Origin: Actinomycetota bacterium
GTDB taxonomy: Bacteria; Actinomycetota; Actinomycetes; Actinomycetales; Microbacteriaceae
Assembly (NCBI GenBank): GCA_020161315.1
Contig: JAIUOH010000012.1
Coordinates: 1-64,000, forward strand
Direction: 5' to 3'
DNA: 64,000 bases
In this document: piece after piece, positions 22,558-31,077 of the stretch
Position numbering within the stretch: position 1 is the first letter of the stretch
Layout: every line of letters begins with the position of its first letter
Program-made: the position numbers and the translations under genes
The notes under the pieces: model-generated
What the model was told of the DNA's origin: nothing
The model's database searches: none
The model's input: only the letters and a program-made list of their open reading frames with translations

Positions 22558-23388
22558 ATGTCACTCGCAGGCAAGACCATTCTCATGAGCGGCGGCAGCC
22601 GCGGTATCGGCCTCGCAATCGCGCTGCGAGCTGCCGCTGACGGTGCCAACATCGCGCTGATCGCTAAGACTGATACCCCTCACCCGAAACTCGAGGGCAC
22701 GATTCATACGGCGGCAGCAGAAATCGTCGCCGCGGGTGGCCGTGCTCTCCCGATTCACGGCGACGTGCGCAACGACGAAGACATTGCCCGCGCAGTTGAA
22801 GCCACGGTCGCCGAGTTCGGCGGCATCGACATCGTCATTAACAACGCGAGCGTCATCGATCTGTCGGGCTCGCTCGATCTGGCCGAGAAGAAATATGACC
22901 TCATGCAAGACGTCAACGTGCGCGGCACCTTTATGTTGTCGCGGGCCGCGATCCCTTTCTTGAAGCAGGCAGAGAACCCCCACATTCTCTCGCTCTCGCC
23001 CCCGCTTAACCTTGCGCCGAAGTGGCTCGGTGGGCACACCGGCTACACGATGGCAAAATACGGCATGACCCTGGCAACGCTCGGCGTGGCAGCAGAATTT
23101 GCAGGCTCCGGCATCGCGGCAAACGCGCTGTGGCCTGAGACTACGGTGGCGACTGCTGCGGTGCAGTTCTCGCTCGGTGGTGACAAGATGATGCGGGTCT
23201 CGCGCACACCCGAGGTCTGCGCCGATGCCGCCTACGTCGTGCTCACAAAGCCCGCTGCCGAGTATTCGGGGCAGACGCTGGTGATGGAAGAAGTGCTGCG
23301 CGCCGAAGGCGTGACCGACTTTGCGAAGTACGCCGCAGTGCCCGGCACCCCAGATGACCAGCTCTTCCCCGATATCTTCCTCGACTAG
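22558..23388 (+). CDS. SDR family NAD(P)-dependent oxidoreductase
   Basis: 276 residues. Classical short-chain dehydrogenase, nearest in feel to HSDL2/citronellol-dehydrogenase-like enzymes that act on acyl or terpenoid alcohols. Nucleotide-binding GGSRGIG (12-18), NNAS (95-98), and active-site YTMAK (Y163, K167) are present. The serine is probably S145 or S147 in ILSLSPPL. The ATG at 22558 is preferred over an upstream in-frame start because AAGGAGAGCCA precedes it. It forms a two-gene operon with the TetR gene 9 bp later and follows a palindromic operator candidate. Likely auxiliary enzyme of the branched-chain acyl-CoA pathway at 34-40 kb; the exact substrate is unknown. Confidence 0.88.
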   Translation: MSLAGKTILMSGGSRGIGLAIALRAAADGANIALIAKTDTPHPKLEGTIHTAAAEIVAAGGRALPIHGDVRNDEDIARAVEATVAEFGGIDIVINNASVIDLSGSLDLAEKKYDLMQDVNVRGTFMLSRAAIPFLKQAENPHILSLSPPLNLAPKWLGGHTGYTMAKYGMTLATLGVAAEFAGSGIAANALWPETTVATAAVQFSLGGDKMMRVSRTPEVCADAAYVVLTKPAAEYSGQTLVMEEVLRAEGVTDFAKYAAVPGTPDDQLFPDIFLD

Positions 23389-23397
23389 GCAACGCAC

Positions 23398-23982
23398 ATG
23401 GCAGCAACCTGGCGGGCAACGCAGAAGGCGAATAGGCGCGCGGCCCTAATGCGTGCCTCGGCGCACCTGTTTGCCGAGCGAGGGTACAAGGCTGTGTCGA
23501 CTGTCGAGCTCGGTGAAGCGGTTGGCATGAGTGGGCCCGCGCTCTACAACTACTTTCCGAGCAAAGAGGCGTTGCTTTGCGAACTGCTCATCGACGTGAG
23601 CACGCGGTTGCTCGCTGGCTGCCTCGAAATCGTGGGTGACGAACTCTCGCCGAGTGAAACGCTCGACGAGCTCATCGTGTTTCACGCTGAGTTTGCGACC
23701 GACGAACCTGACATCATCCTGTTGCAAGATCGCGAGCTGTCGAGCCTGCCGAGCGAAGCGAATCGCAAGGTGCGCAGATTGCAGCGTGAGTACCTACGCG
23801 AGTGGCAGCAGGTGCTGCTTGCGATTCACCCTGAGATTGACGAGCACGAGGCTCAGACCCGGCTGCTCGCCACCGTCGGGCTGCTCAACTCAACACCGCA
23901 CAGTGCGAAGGCAAGCGGCGCGCGCGCCGCTTCGATCCTCGCCGCGATGGCAAAAGCGGCGCTTGTTGCGCCCGTGAAATAA
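23398..23982 (+). CDS. TetR/AcrR family transcriptional regulator
   Basis: 194 residues. The N-terminal helix-turn-helix (about 15-55) contains AERGYKAVSTVELGEAVGMS and the recognition segment ALYNYFPSKEALL. The C-terminal ligand domain has LQDRELSSLPSEANRKVRRL, a stretch typical of TetR proteins that control acyl-CoA/fatty acid or leucine gene clusters. Similar regulators usually lie next to acyl-CoA carboxylase and dehydrogenase genes. Here those genes are 10 kb away, but three copies of a palindrome link the two places. Probably a repressor released by an acyl-CoA; it probably autoregulates through the site at 22495. Confidence 0.92.
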   Translation: MAATWRATQKANRRAALMRASAHLFAERGYKAVSTVELGEAVGMSGPALYNYFPSKEALLCELLIDVSTRLLAGCLEIVGDELSPSETLDELIVFHAEFATDEPDIILLQDRELSSLPSEANRKVRRLQREYLREWQQVLLAIHPEIDEHEAQTRLLATVGLLNSTPHSAKASGARAASILAAMAKAALVAPVK

Positions 23983-24046
23983 GCGCGCGAGTGCCCGGCG
24001 TCGTTGGCTGCCCTATCGAGGCGGCCGGCGGCGCGATGAGCTAAGG

Positions 24047-25489
24047 CTATTGCGGGTGAGTCTCGGTGAGCACCCCGACGGCTCGGGCCGAAAGGCGAAC
24101 CATCGCCTCGCTGAAGTAGGTCAACGGGGTCTCAATGACATCTTGCAATTCGAGCGTGGCGGGGTCTGCCCCTGCCCGCACGGCATCGCGAAAGGCCTTC
24201 GCTTTGAGCTCGGCTTGCAATCGCTCCGTGCCAACGCGTCCGAGCTCTACGACGAGTTCAGCATTGCCGTGCACCGTGGCATAGGCCGCACCTACCGCAG
24301 CGGCTGATTCTGCGTGCGGAGGGTGCGTGGCCTGTTTCATCAAGCTGGATCGCGGCAAGACGGTCGCCGGCCGCGTGAATAACCGCTCAAACTGCTCGTG
24401 CGCCTCACCGACTACGACGAGGGGGATCGGGCCCGATCGATGAGGCGCGGCTTTGTGGTCGGGGCTAATCTGGCTGATTGCCTCTTGCAGCGCCGCCTCG
24501 AGTCGAAGGCTCAACTCAGGTGTATGCCGATGCTGCGTCGGTAAGGTGAAGCGCTCAGCGTGCGCGGCGCTGTGCCTGACCCGCACACCCGAAAGCGTGG
24601 CGTCGTGCACGTGTTCTAGCGCGACCCCGTCTGCGAACACGCACACCTCGACCTCATCGCTCGAGAGTGAGACAGAGACCCCGTGTGATGTGCCGCTCAG
24701 CAGCGAAGCTCCCTGAGCGGCATTTGCGGTGTGGCTCGCGACTGTGCGCACCGGCAGAAGGCGGGCGTATTCTGCAACCATCGCGCTGCCGTCGTTGTGT
24801 GAGCAGGCCAGCACGGCATGGTCGAGCTCGACCGCGGCAAGCACTCGCCGCATGGTCGCAATGAATGAGTCCATGGCGCTCATGAGAGCTGCGTTGAGCA
24901 CCGTCGCATTTTCTCGGTAGATCAGGCCGTTGCCCCCGACGTCATGGCTGGTGACGACGCGGGCACGAGAGCCGAGTACGCGGCGAGCGATCTGCCTGGC
25001 CCGCAGCTCTTGCGAGTTGTCGATGGCGGAGAACGCCGAGGTGATCGCAACATCGGTGCTCTCGCGATCGAGACTGAGAAAGAACGTTTCTATCGCGTGC
25101 TCATCGAGGGCGGCGATGCTGCGCCCGGCAACATCGATGCCCCCTTCGATGAGCGCCGACCCAGCGCTGATGCGCTGCGCGACATCGGCTGGCCAGCCCG
25201 TGAACGGCGGCACGGCAGAGGTCGAGGGGCCGCCGATGCGCGCGACCGCCACGCGCCCAAGCTCGGGTGTGTCTGCGAGTGCGTTCGAGGCGAAGCCAGC
25301 GCCCACCACGACCGAACCGATTTCAGCCGCTACCGTGCCGGCAGATTTCATCACTGAGATAATGGCCTCTTGTATTGCCGCTGCGAGGTCCAGCCCTGAC
25401 GAAACTTGGCTGGTCGAAAGTACCGTTTCGCCGGTTACCAGCGCTGCGTGCACGTGCTGGTGTGTGAGATCAATGCCGAGCCGAATCAC
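24047..25489 (-). CDS. Degenerate hydantoinase/oxoprolinase A-like protein
   Basis: 480 residues, GTG start overlapping the DUF917 stop (GTGA). Collinear with the hydantoinase A at 32231 (compare ARIGGPSTSAVPPFTGWPAD with LRIGGPATTAVPPLEGWPED, and ENATVLNAAL in both). Yet the ASKHA-fold nucleotide motifs have gone: GIDVGGTNTDAV is GIDLTHQHVHAA, DIGGTTTDIGVLIDG is SLSSDEVEVCVFADG, and VGGGSIIAPEV is VGEAHEQFERL. There are no stops or frameshifts. It is the third gene of a PucR operon, so a regulatory or structural role is more likely than ATP-dependent hydrolysis. Confidence is high for homology and moderate for lack of catalysis. Confidence 0.82.
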   Translation of the reverse strand: MIRLGIDLTHQHVHAALVTGETVLSTSQVSSGLDLAAAIQEAIISVMKSAGTVAAEIGSVVVGAGFASNALADTPELGRVAVARIGGPSTSAVPPFTGWPADVAQRISAGSALIEGGIDVAGRSIAALDEHAIETFFLSLDRESTDVAITSAFSAIDNSQELRARQIARRVLGSRARVVTSHDVGGNGLIYRENATVLNAALMSAMDSFIATMRRVLAAVELDHAVLACSHNDGSAMVAEYARLLPVRTVASHTANAAQGASLLSGTSHGVSVSLSSDEVEVCVFADGVALEHVHDATLSGVRVRHSAAHAERFTLPTQHRHTPELSLRLEAALQEAISQISPDHKAAPHRSGPIPLVVVGEAHEQFERLFTRPATVLPRSSLMKQATHPPHAESAAAVGAAYATVHGNAELVVELGRVGTERLQAELKAKAFRDAVRAGADPATLELQDVIETPLTYFSEAMVRLSARAVGVLTETHPQ

Positions 25490-26562
25490 GCGTTGGCCTC
25501 TCGCGCACGTGGATGCTGCAACTGATACCCGAATGAGCTCGGGCCCGCGAGCTTCAGGCCGGCCTCGCTGAGCCAGGCGGAGTCTGCGGGGAGCACGAGC
25601 AGCGAAAGATGCTGCTCGAGTCGCAGATTTTCTGTGGTGATTGGGCGAGCCGAAACGGTCGCGAGGCCGGTGATCACATCTGGCACGGCGGCGAGCACCC
25701 GGCCGTGCTCCGTGGCGATGAGCATGTCGTCCTGCAACTCGACGCGCACGGTGCGGCCGTGATCCTCGCCGATTCCCTCAATGACGCACGAACCCGAACG
25801 GGGGGCGTTGCGCCACCGCAGCTCGCTGATGATGCCCGTGACCAGTTTCTCGGCGTTCGTTGAGCGCAGCAGCGTTGCGACGGGATCTTGTCCGGCGAGT
25901 GCACGCCCGATGGTGATCGCTCGTGAGATCGAACCGATGATTGCTGCGTTGCGGGCGACGGCCGCGGTCATCAAATACTCGGTGGTCGAGACGAGGCCAC
26001 CTGAAGCGCTCGCGATGGCGAGCGCCGCCCGTTCGAGCCAATCGTGCTCATGGTGTTGCAGTGTCGTGCTGTGCCCCCGGTGGTCGGTGATGTGGCAGGG
26101 GCCAAGCGCAACCCCCGCGAGCTCCATCGTGACCTGCACCATGCGCGAGAATGCGCGCCCCATTCCGTCGGCGTCTGCGAGCGGTAGCCCGGTGCGTGCG
26201 GCCCAGGTGACGGGGAGCAGGCCGTTGATGCCGCCAATCTCAGAGGGCATCAGTGCGGCGGGGGCTCGGCGCTCCCGTTCGGTTACCAGCTGCACGAGGC
26301 GCCCGCCCTCGTCGCCATCGCCGAGTATCTCGTCCGCCACAAGCGGCGCCCCGAGCGATGCGCACGGCATGACCAGTGCGTCGTCATCGAGGTCGCTCAG
26401 CTGCACGATGCGCACGGGGCCGTGGGTGCGGATCGCTTGCTGCGCCGCCAACAGTCCGTTTTGTACCGAGCCACCACCGCTCGCGCCGAGCATGCCACAG
26501 CCGAGCGCAAGTGGCTCGAGCATCGATTCGTCAATGTGTGTGATGGCCGCGTGGCTTGCCAT
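25486..26562 (-). CDS. DUF917 family protein, divergent paralogue
   Basis: 358 residues from the ATG at 26562, which overlaps the PucR stop (ATGA); a longer open frame to 26601 exists but lacks this coupling. Paralogue of the DUF917 protein at 31074: ALMPSEIGGINGLLP and GLPLADADGMGRAFS match ALMPIEVGGGNSMVP and GLPLVDADAMGRAFP. The N-terminal glycine loop differs: GTGGGGDPHIG is GASGGGSVQNG, losing an Asp and a His. DUF917 proteins are regularly paired with hydantoinase-A proteins and are thought to act with them; no reaction is assigned here. Like its partner at 24047 it seems altered relative to the plus-strand copy. Confidence 0.85.
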   Translation of the reverse strand: MASHAAITHIDESMLEPLALGCGMLGASGGGSVQNGLLAAQQAIRTHGPVRIVQLSDLDDDALVMPCASLGAPLVADEILGDGDEGGRLVQLVTERERRAPAALMPSEIGGINGLLPVTWAARTGLPLADADGMGRAFSRMVQVTMELAGVALGPCHITDHRGHSTTLQHHEHDWLERAALAIASASGGLVSTTEYLMTAAVARNAAIIGSISRAITIGRALAGQDPVATLLRSTNAEKLVTGIISELRWRNAPRSGSCVIEGIGEDHGRTVRVELQDDMLIATEHGRVLAAVPDVITGLATVSARPITTENLRLEQHLSLLVLPADSAWLSEAGLKLAGPSSFGYQLQHPRAREANA

Positions 26563-28067
26563 CACGAGACGCCGCCATGGTCGATGAGATAGGCGCGACA
26601 TGCGAGCTGCATCGCGAGTCGCTGCTCGGCGTTATCGAGCTCGGTGCCGAGCAGGTGTTTCGCCTGGCGCACCCGATACGCCACCGAGTTGCGGTGTAGT
26701 GAGAGCCGTTCTGCGGCGCGCGCGAGCGATGATTGCTCGTCAAGGTACACCTGCAGCGTGTAGATGATTTCTCGGGCCTTCGCGCTGTCGAGTGCGAGGA
26801 TCGGCCCGAGCAGCTGGCGCGCTGAAGCTCTTGAGGCGGTCGTGTGGGCCAGGTCGACGATGATCGGCCGCAGCCCGTCTTGGTCGTATCGAACGACCGG
26901 GCTGTTGCTTGGCTGGCCAAGGGCAGAGCGCCCCTCGGCGACAGTGACGCGGAGCCCGGAAACTCCCTGGTGCACCGAGCCGACTCCGCAGCGAAAGCGT
27001 GAGGCCCGAGAGTGTGCGTTGAGGTGATCGAGCACCTTGCCCGCGGGGTCCCCTGTGGCGGCTACCGGGCGTGGATCCTCGCCCCAACTCTGCAGCAAAA
27101 TGAGCGCCCCTTCAGAGCGGGTCACGAGCCAGGGCGTGGGATCAGGCAACGCGGCAAGCGCCGCGTTGCCGAGGCTGCTGAAGTAGGCCGGGCTCCACAG
27201 GTGCTCGGGTTGTGTGGGGAGAAAGACGAGGGCCCTGTGCCAGCCGTCGATCGGAAGTCCGAGACTGCGCGCCTGCTGCGTGAGCCGAACTGCGTGGTCT
27301 TCGGCCGCGACGATGAGTTCGCTGAGCAGCACATCGGCTGAGAGCCTGGCGCCCGAAAGCTCGCGACTGCTGAGCTGACCCGCAAGATGCAGCGCCACCA
27401 GCTCAGACACAATGCGGTCGGCTAGGCCGTCGACCCCGGATCGTCGGGGTGAGGTGATTCTGCCAACGTGCGTGCCTTCGAGCCGCACCGCAACCCCGAT
27501 GCTGTCGCCCGGTTCGAGGGTGACCGTGTTCTCAAGCGCCCGTGAGGCAATCGCGAGAAGTGCATCGGCACCCGCATCGGGCGCACCGCTGGTGGCGTGT
27601 TGGTGCATCGCCGAGGCGTCAAGATACTGGGTGACCCGACGTAGTGCCTGCGCGCCGTCGCCGGCAAGTGCCGAGGTGAGATGACTCAGCAACTCGGCAA
27701 CCTTCAGGTGTGAGGGAGCAGAGAGAATCACCAGGCCAAGCTGGGCGAGCATCTCTGCGCTCGAAGGCATGAGTCCCTGCGGGCGCTCTCCTCCTGTCAA
27801 GATGAGTGCCCGCACGCCAAGCGATGCAAACTCCCTAAGTGACACCTCGGGAAGCATTTCTGCCGCCAACTCAACACTCATGTTGCGGCCGAGCACTACG
27901 AGACGGCCTGCCGACTCAGGCACGCCTGATGTTTCGAAGCCCTCGAGCACGTCTGACGCGTCTTCAGCGAACTCAATTGCCGTGACATTGACCTCGACGG
28001 TGTGACCAGCGATGATCTCAAGCTGTTGCAGAAAGCCAGTGGCGAGTAACGAAGCGAGCGAGCGCAC
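26562..28067 (-). CDS. PucR family transcriptional regulator
   Basis: 501 residues, GTG start. An N-terminal PucR ligand-sensing domain (about 1-125) with SLREFASLGVRALIL, a central GGDEF-like/CdaR segment, and a C-terminal helix-turn-helix with YLDEQSSLARAAERLSLHRN and SVAYRVRQAKHLLG (about 435-475). PucR proteins control purine, hydantoin and amino-acid catabolic genes in Firmicutes and Actinobacteria. It is divergent from the racemase-permease operon across 148 bp, so it probably controls that operon and itself. It is followed with overlaps by the two degenerate catabolic paralogues, which suggests they modify its sensing. Confidence 0.9.
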   Translation of the reverse strand: MRSLASLLATGFLQQLEIIAGHTVEVNVTAIEFAEDASDVLEGFETSGVPESAGRLVVLGRNMSVELAAEMLPEVSLREFASLGVRALILTGGERPQGLMPSSAEMLAQLGLVILSAPSHLKVAELLSHLTSALAGDGAQALRRVTQYLDASAMHQHATSGAPDAGADALLAIASRALENTVTLEPGDSIGVAVRLEGTHVGRITSPRRSGVDGLADRIVSELVALHLAGQLSSRELSGARLSADVLLSELIVAAEDHAVRLTQQARSLGLPIDGWHRALVFLPTQPEHLWSPAYFSSLGNAALAALPDPTPWLVTRSEGALILLQSWGEDPRPVAATGDPAGKVLDHLNAHSRASRFRCGVGSVHQGVSGLRVTVAEGRSALGQPSNSPVVRYDQDGLRPIIVDLAHTTASRASARQLLGPILALDSAKAREIIYTLQVYLDEQSSLARAAERLSLHRNSVAYRVRQAKHLLGTELDNAEQRLAMQLACRAYLIDHGGVS

Positions 28068-28215
28068 GAGTCAATTCTACGTCGATTCTGTTCTTCAAAG
28101 ACAATAACTGACCTGATTCTGTGCTCATGGCACGAGAACTTGCGCACGCATCAGCGTACTCTTCGGGAGACAGTGCGGTTACATGAACCCAAGGAAGGCA
28201 GAAAGGAACTGCGAG
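28068..28215 (+). promoter_or_regulatory. Divergent control region, pucR / racemase operon
   Basis: 148 bp between the PucR start and the first racemase. It contains an AT-richer stretch with an imperfect inverted repeat around TGTTCTTCAAAGACA (about 28088-28102; 10 of 15 positions symmetrical) and, before the racemase, the ribosome-binding site GAAAGGAACTGCGAG. Exact operator and promoters are not defined. Confidence 0.4.
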
Positions 28216-28956
28216 ATGCGCATAGCCATCATTGATCCCGTGGCCCGAGATACCTCTCACCTTTCGGTACCCACAGTCGAGGGCGTGTCGATAGAACGCA
28301 AAAGCTTGCGATGGGGCACCCCCTCAATCGAAAGCCGCTGGGATGACGACCTCGCCGCTCCAGGGGTGATTGACGCCGCGATCAGAGCAGAGCTCGATGG
28401 GGCCTGCGCGATCGTGGTGAACTGCATGGACGATCCCGGGGTCGATGCGGCCCGAGAGGTAGTCAGGATTCCGGTGGTGGGCCCCGCCCATGCGGCAATG
28501 CAGCTGGCGCTCTGCCTCGCCACAAGGTTTGCGATCCTCACGACTGCCGAGGCCGACGTACCCATCGTGAACGAACTCATCGCTCGCTACCAGCTTGAGC
28601 ACCGCGCTGCACGAGTGCGCTCGCTGGGGCTCGGAGTAAACGAACTTGCCGATGATGCCGACGCTACTTTCGCGGCAGCTGTCGAGGCCGCAGAACTCGC
28701 GGTTGCAGACGGCGCTGGCGCGCTCATTGCCGGATGCACCCTGCTGGGCCCGCACCTGACCAAGCTGCAGCGGCACCTCTCGGCCCAGGGCCACGACGTG
28801 CCAGTTATCGACCCGCTGCTCGCTGCGCTGCAACTGGCGAAGTCACTCGTGAAACAACAACAGGCTCACAGCGCCAGGGCATACGTCGCACCGGCGGCGA
28901 AGCCGTTGACCTGGTTTGATGCGGGCGCAAAGCTCGGGGCGGGAGAGCTACGATGA
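28216..28956 (+). CDS. Asp/Glu/hydantoin racemase family protein (first copy)
   Basis: 246 residues. Two-cysteine racemase fold: VNCMDDPG and AGCTLLGP carry the two catalytic Cys, with IPVVGPAHAAMQLAL in between, as in hydantoin racemase HyuE and allantoin racemase. The ATG at 28216 is chosen because AAAGGAACTGCGAG precedes it; an in-frame ATG at 28183 lacks a site. First gene of the plus-strand operon and joined by ATGA to a second racemase. Expected to interconvert D and L forms of a cyclic ureide or amino acid taken up by the NCS1 permease; substrate not determinable. Confidence 0.88.
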   Translation: MRIAIIDPVARDTSHLSVPTVEGVSIERKSLRWGTPSIESRWDDDLAAPGVIDAAIRAELDGACAIVVNCMDDPGVDAAREVVRIPVVGPAHAAMQLALCLATRFAILTTAEADVPIVNELIARYQLEHRAARVRSLGLGVNELADDADATFAAAVEAAELAVADGAGALIAGCTLLGPHLTKLQRHLSAQGHDVPVIDPLLAALQLAKSLVKQQQAHSARAYVAPAAKPLTWFDAGAKLGAGELR

Positions 28957-29714
28957 GTGAGACCCGGCAACGCCGTGTGCGCGTGATCAACCCCACCACC
29001 ACCGCCGAGTGGAACGAAGAAACACTGCAGGCTTACCAGGCTTTTGCTGAGCCAGGCACCGAGTTGAGCGTGGTGCACCTCGCGGGTGGCACCCCGTCTG
29101 TCGAGTATCGGCGAGACATTGCACTCATTGTGCCGTTCATCGTGCTGGCGGCAATCGATGCCGAGCGCGATGGTTGCGATGGCGTAATTGTCGACTGCAT
29201 GGCAGACCCCGGCGTCGCGGCCGCGAGAGAAGCCGTGAGCATTCCGGTGGTCGGCCCGGCCGAGTCGAGCATGCGCCTTGCGGCGGTGCTTGGCCACCGC
29301 TTCTCGGTGCTCACCGTCGCGCAGCACCTGCGTGAAATCATGCGCGAGCGTGCGCGGGCGTATGGCTTGGGCGAGCGCCTCGCATCGGTGCGCTCGCTCG
29401 ACATTCCCGTGCTCGAACTCGATGACGATCCAGCGCGAACATTTGCTGCCGAAACCAAGCTCGCAGCGCTCAGCGTGCTCGATGACGAAGCAGACGTCAT
29501 CGTGCCTGGCTGCACGGGGCTTGCGGGCGAAGCTGCACGCATACGTGAGGCGCTGCTCGAACAGGGCATCGACGTGGCCGTCATCGACCCCCCTGCTGCC
29601 GCCATGCGGCAAATGGAAGACATTCTTGCCCAGGGGCTTTCGACGAGCCGACTCTCGTACCCGCTGCGGCAACAGCAGGCGGTTGGGTACCCCGCAACCG
29701 ACGACCACAGCTGA
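28953..29714 (+). CDS. Asp/Glu/hydantoin racemase family protein (second copy)
   Basis: 253 residues, overlapping the previous gene (ATGA). Same layout with VDCMADPGVAAAREAV and PGCTGLAGEA carrying the two Cys, and IPVVGPAESSMRLAA. It is a diverged paralogue rather than a recent duplicate, and its N-terminus VRVINPTTTAEWNEE is the usual family start (I-N-P-N-T). Both copies keep both cysteines, so both could be active, possibly on different substrates or as a heteromer. A 37-bp gap with CAAGGAGCATC leads to the permease. Confidence 0.88.
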   Translation: MSETRQRRVRVINPTTTAEWNEETLQAYQAFAEPGTELSVVHLAGGTPSVEYRRDIALIVPFIVLAAIDAERDGCDGVIVDCMADPGVAAAREAVSIPVVGPAESSMRLAAVLGHRFSVLTVAQHLREIMRERARAYGLGERLASVRSLDIPVLELDDDPARTFAAETKLAALSVLDDEADVIVPGCTGLAGEAARIREALLEQGIDVAVIDPPAAAMRQMEDILAQGLSTSRLSYPLRQQQAVGYPATDDHS

Positions 29715-29751
29715 CGCAGCAGTTAGCAAGAATTGCATCTCAAGGAGCATC

Positions 29752-31077
29752 ATGAAAACAACTGACTACGAACACGGATCGGTGCCGCAAGAGCAGCGCA
29801 AGGGCTGGTTCTCGCTGACCGCGGTTTGGGTGGCGATCGGCATCGACCTTTCGGGCGCATTTTTGGGCATTGAGCTTGCGAACGGCATGGACTTCTGGCC
29901 CGCGATCTGGGCCGTGCTCATTGGCTCGGTAGTGCTTGGCCTGCTTGCCATGGCAACCTCATACATCGGGGCCACCACGGGTCTGTCGACCGCAATGATC
30001 TCGCGAATCGTCTTCGGTCGCATCGGCGGCACACTGCTCTCGCTGATTCTTGCGATCTGCCTGCTCGGTTGGTTCTCGGTGCAGGCGGGCTTCTTCGGCC
30101 TGCACGCACAGGTCTCGGTGGCGCAGCTCACCGGTCTAGAGCTGCCCGTCTGGCTCATGACTGGCATCGGCGGCGTGCTCATGCTGCTGACCGCGCTTTG
30201 GGGCTACCGGTCAATCTCGAAGCTTTCGGAGTGGGCTGTGCCCGCGCTGCTCATTCTGCTGCTGCTCGGTGTGGTGATGGCGGTGGTGAACTTTGGTGCT
30301 GATGGTCTTTTCACGCCCACCGAATCGCTCTTTAGCTTCGGCACCGTGGTTTCGCTCGTCGTGTCAATCTTTGTGATGGGTGTCGTCGTGACTCCAGACT
30401 TCGCGCGCTGGGCCAAGACCCCCAAGAAGGCGGTCGCGGCCGGTTTCGTAGGTTTCTTCATTGGCAACTCGTTCATCGTGGTCATCGCGATGATTCTCGC
30501 GCGAGTTGTCGGCGCAGACGACCTCATCACGATCTTCTTCATGCTGGGTCTTGGCGCCGCGGCGGTCGTGGTGCTGATTCTTGCGCAGTGGACCACCAAC
30601 ACCACGAACATCTACTCGACCGCGCTCAGCTTCTCGTCGATCAGCCCCAAGCTCAACCGTCGCATGGTGACCATCGTCGCTGGCGTCATCGGCATCGTGA
30701 TCGCGATGCTCGGTGCCGCCGATTACTTCATCACCTTCCTCTCGGCAATTGGCATTGTGGTCGCGCCGTTCGGTGGTGTCTATCTCGCCACGTTCTACCT
30801 CGACCGCGGGCGTTCGCGCTTTGCCGCGGGTGACGCGCGCCGCACCGTTGAACCGGTGGCCATTGTTGCCTGGGTGGTGGGCATCTTCGTAGCGCTTGCC
30901 ACTGCGTCACCTGACGGCGGTCTTGGGCTGGGATGGTTCACGCTCACGAGCGTTTCGTCGATCGACGGCCTCATCGTAGGGTTCATCGTGTACGCGCTGG
31001 GCACCCTTGTCTTTGGGCGTAAGGGTGGCGAGCTGGAAGCCGCTGCCGGTGACGCGCAGGAGGTTAGCGCACAGTGA
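29752..31077 (+). CDS. NCS1-family permease, CodB-like
   Basis: 441 residues with about 12 transmembrane helices. Nucleobase:cation symporter family, nearest to cytosine permease CodB: GIDLSGAFLGIELANGM in helix 1, WWSVQ-type region LGWFSVQAGFFGLHAQV, and VTPDFARWAKTPKKA in the middle. The ATG at 29752 is preferred because CAAGGAGCATC lies just before it and homology begins there; the open frame upstream is a shadow of the racemase gene. It likely imports a nucleobase, hydantoin or allantoin-like compound for the surrounding enzymes. Overlaps the DUF917 gene (GTGA). Confidence 0.93.
   Translation: MKTTDYEHGSVPQEQRKGWFSLTAVWVAIGIDLSGAFLGIELANGMDFWPAIWAVLIGSVVLGLLAMATSYIGATTGLSTAMISRIVFGRIGGTLLSLILAICLLGWFSVQAGFFGLHAQVSVAQLTGLELPVWLMTGIGGVLMLLTALWGYRSISKLSEWAVPALLILLLLGVVMAVVNFGADGLFTPTESLFSFGTVVSLVVSIFVMGVVVTPDFARWAKTPKKAVAAGFVGFFIGNSFIVVIAMILARVVGADDLITIFFMLGLGAAAVVVLILAQWTTNTTNIYSTALSFSSISPKLNRRMVTIVAGVIGIVIAMLGAADYFITFLSAIGIVVAPFGGVYLATFYLDRGRSRFAAGDARRTVEPVAIVAWVVGIFVALATASPDGGLGLGWFTLTSVSSIDGLIVGFIVYALGTLVFGRKGGELEAAAGDAQEVSAQ

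Noticed and set aside
24047..25489. HyuA-like gene as a decaying pseudogene
   Set aside because: Full length, no stop or frameshift, and translationally coupled; the changes are confined to motif positions rather than random.
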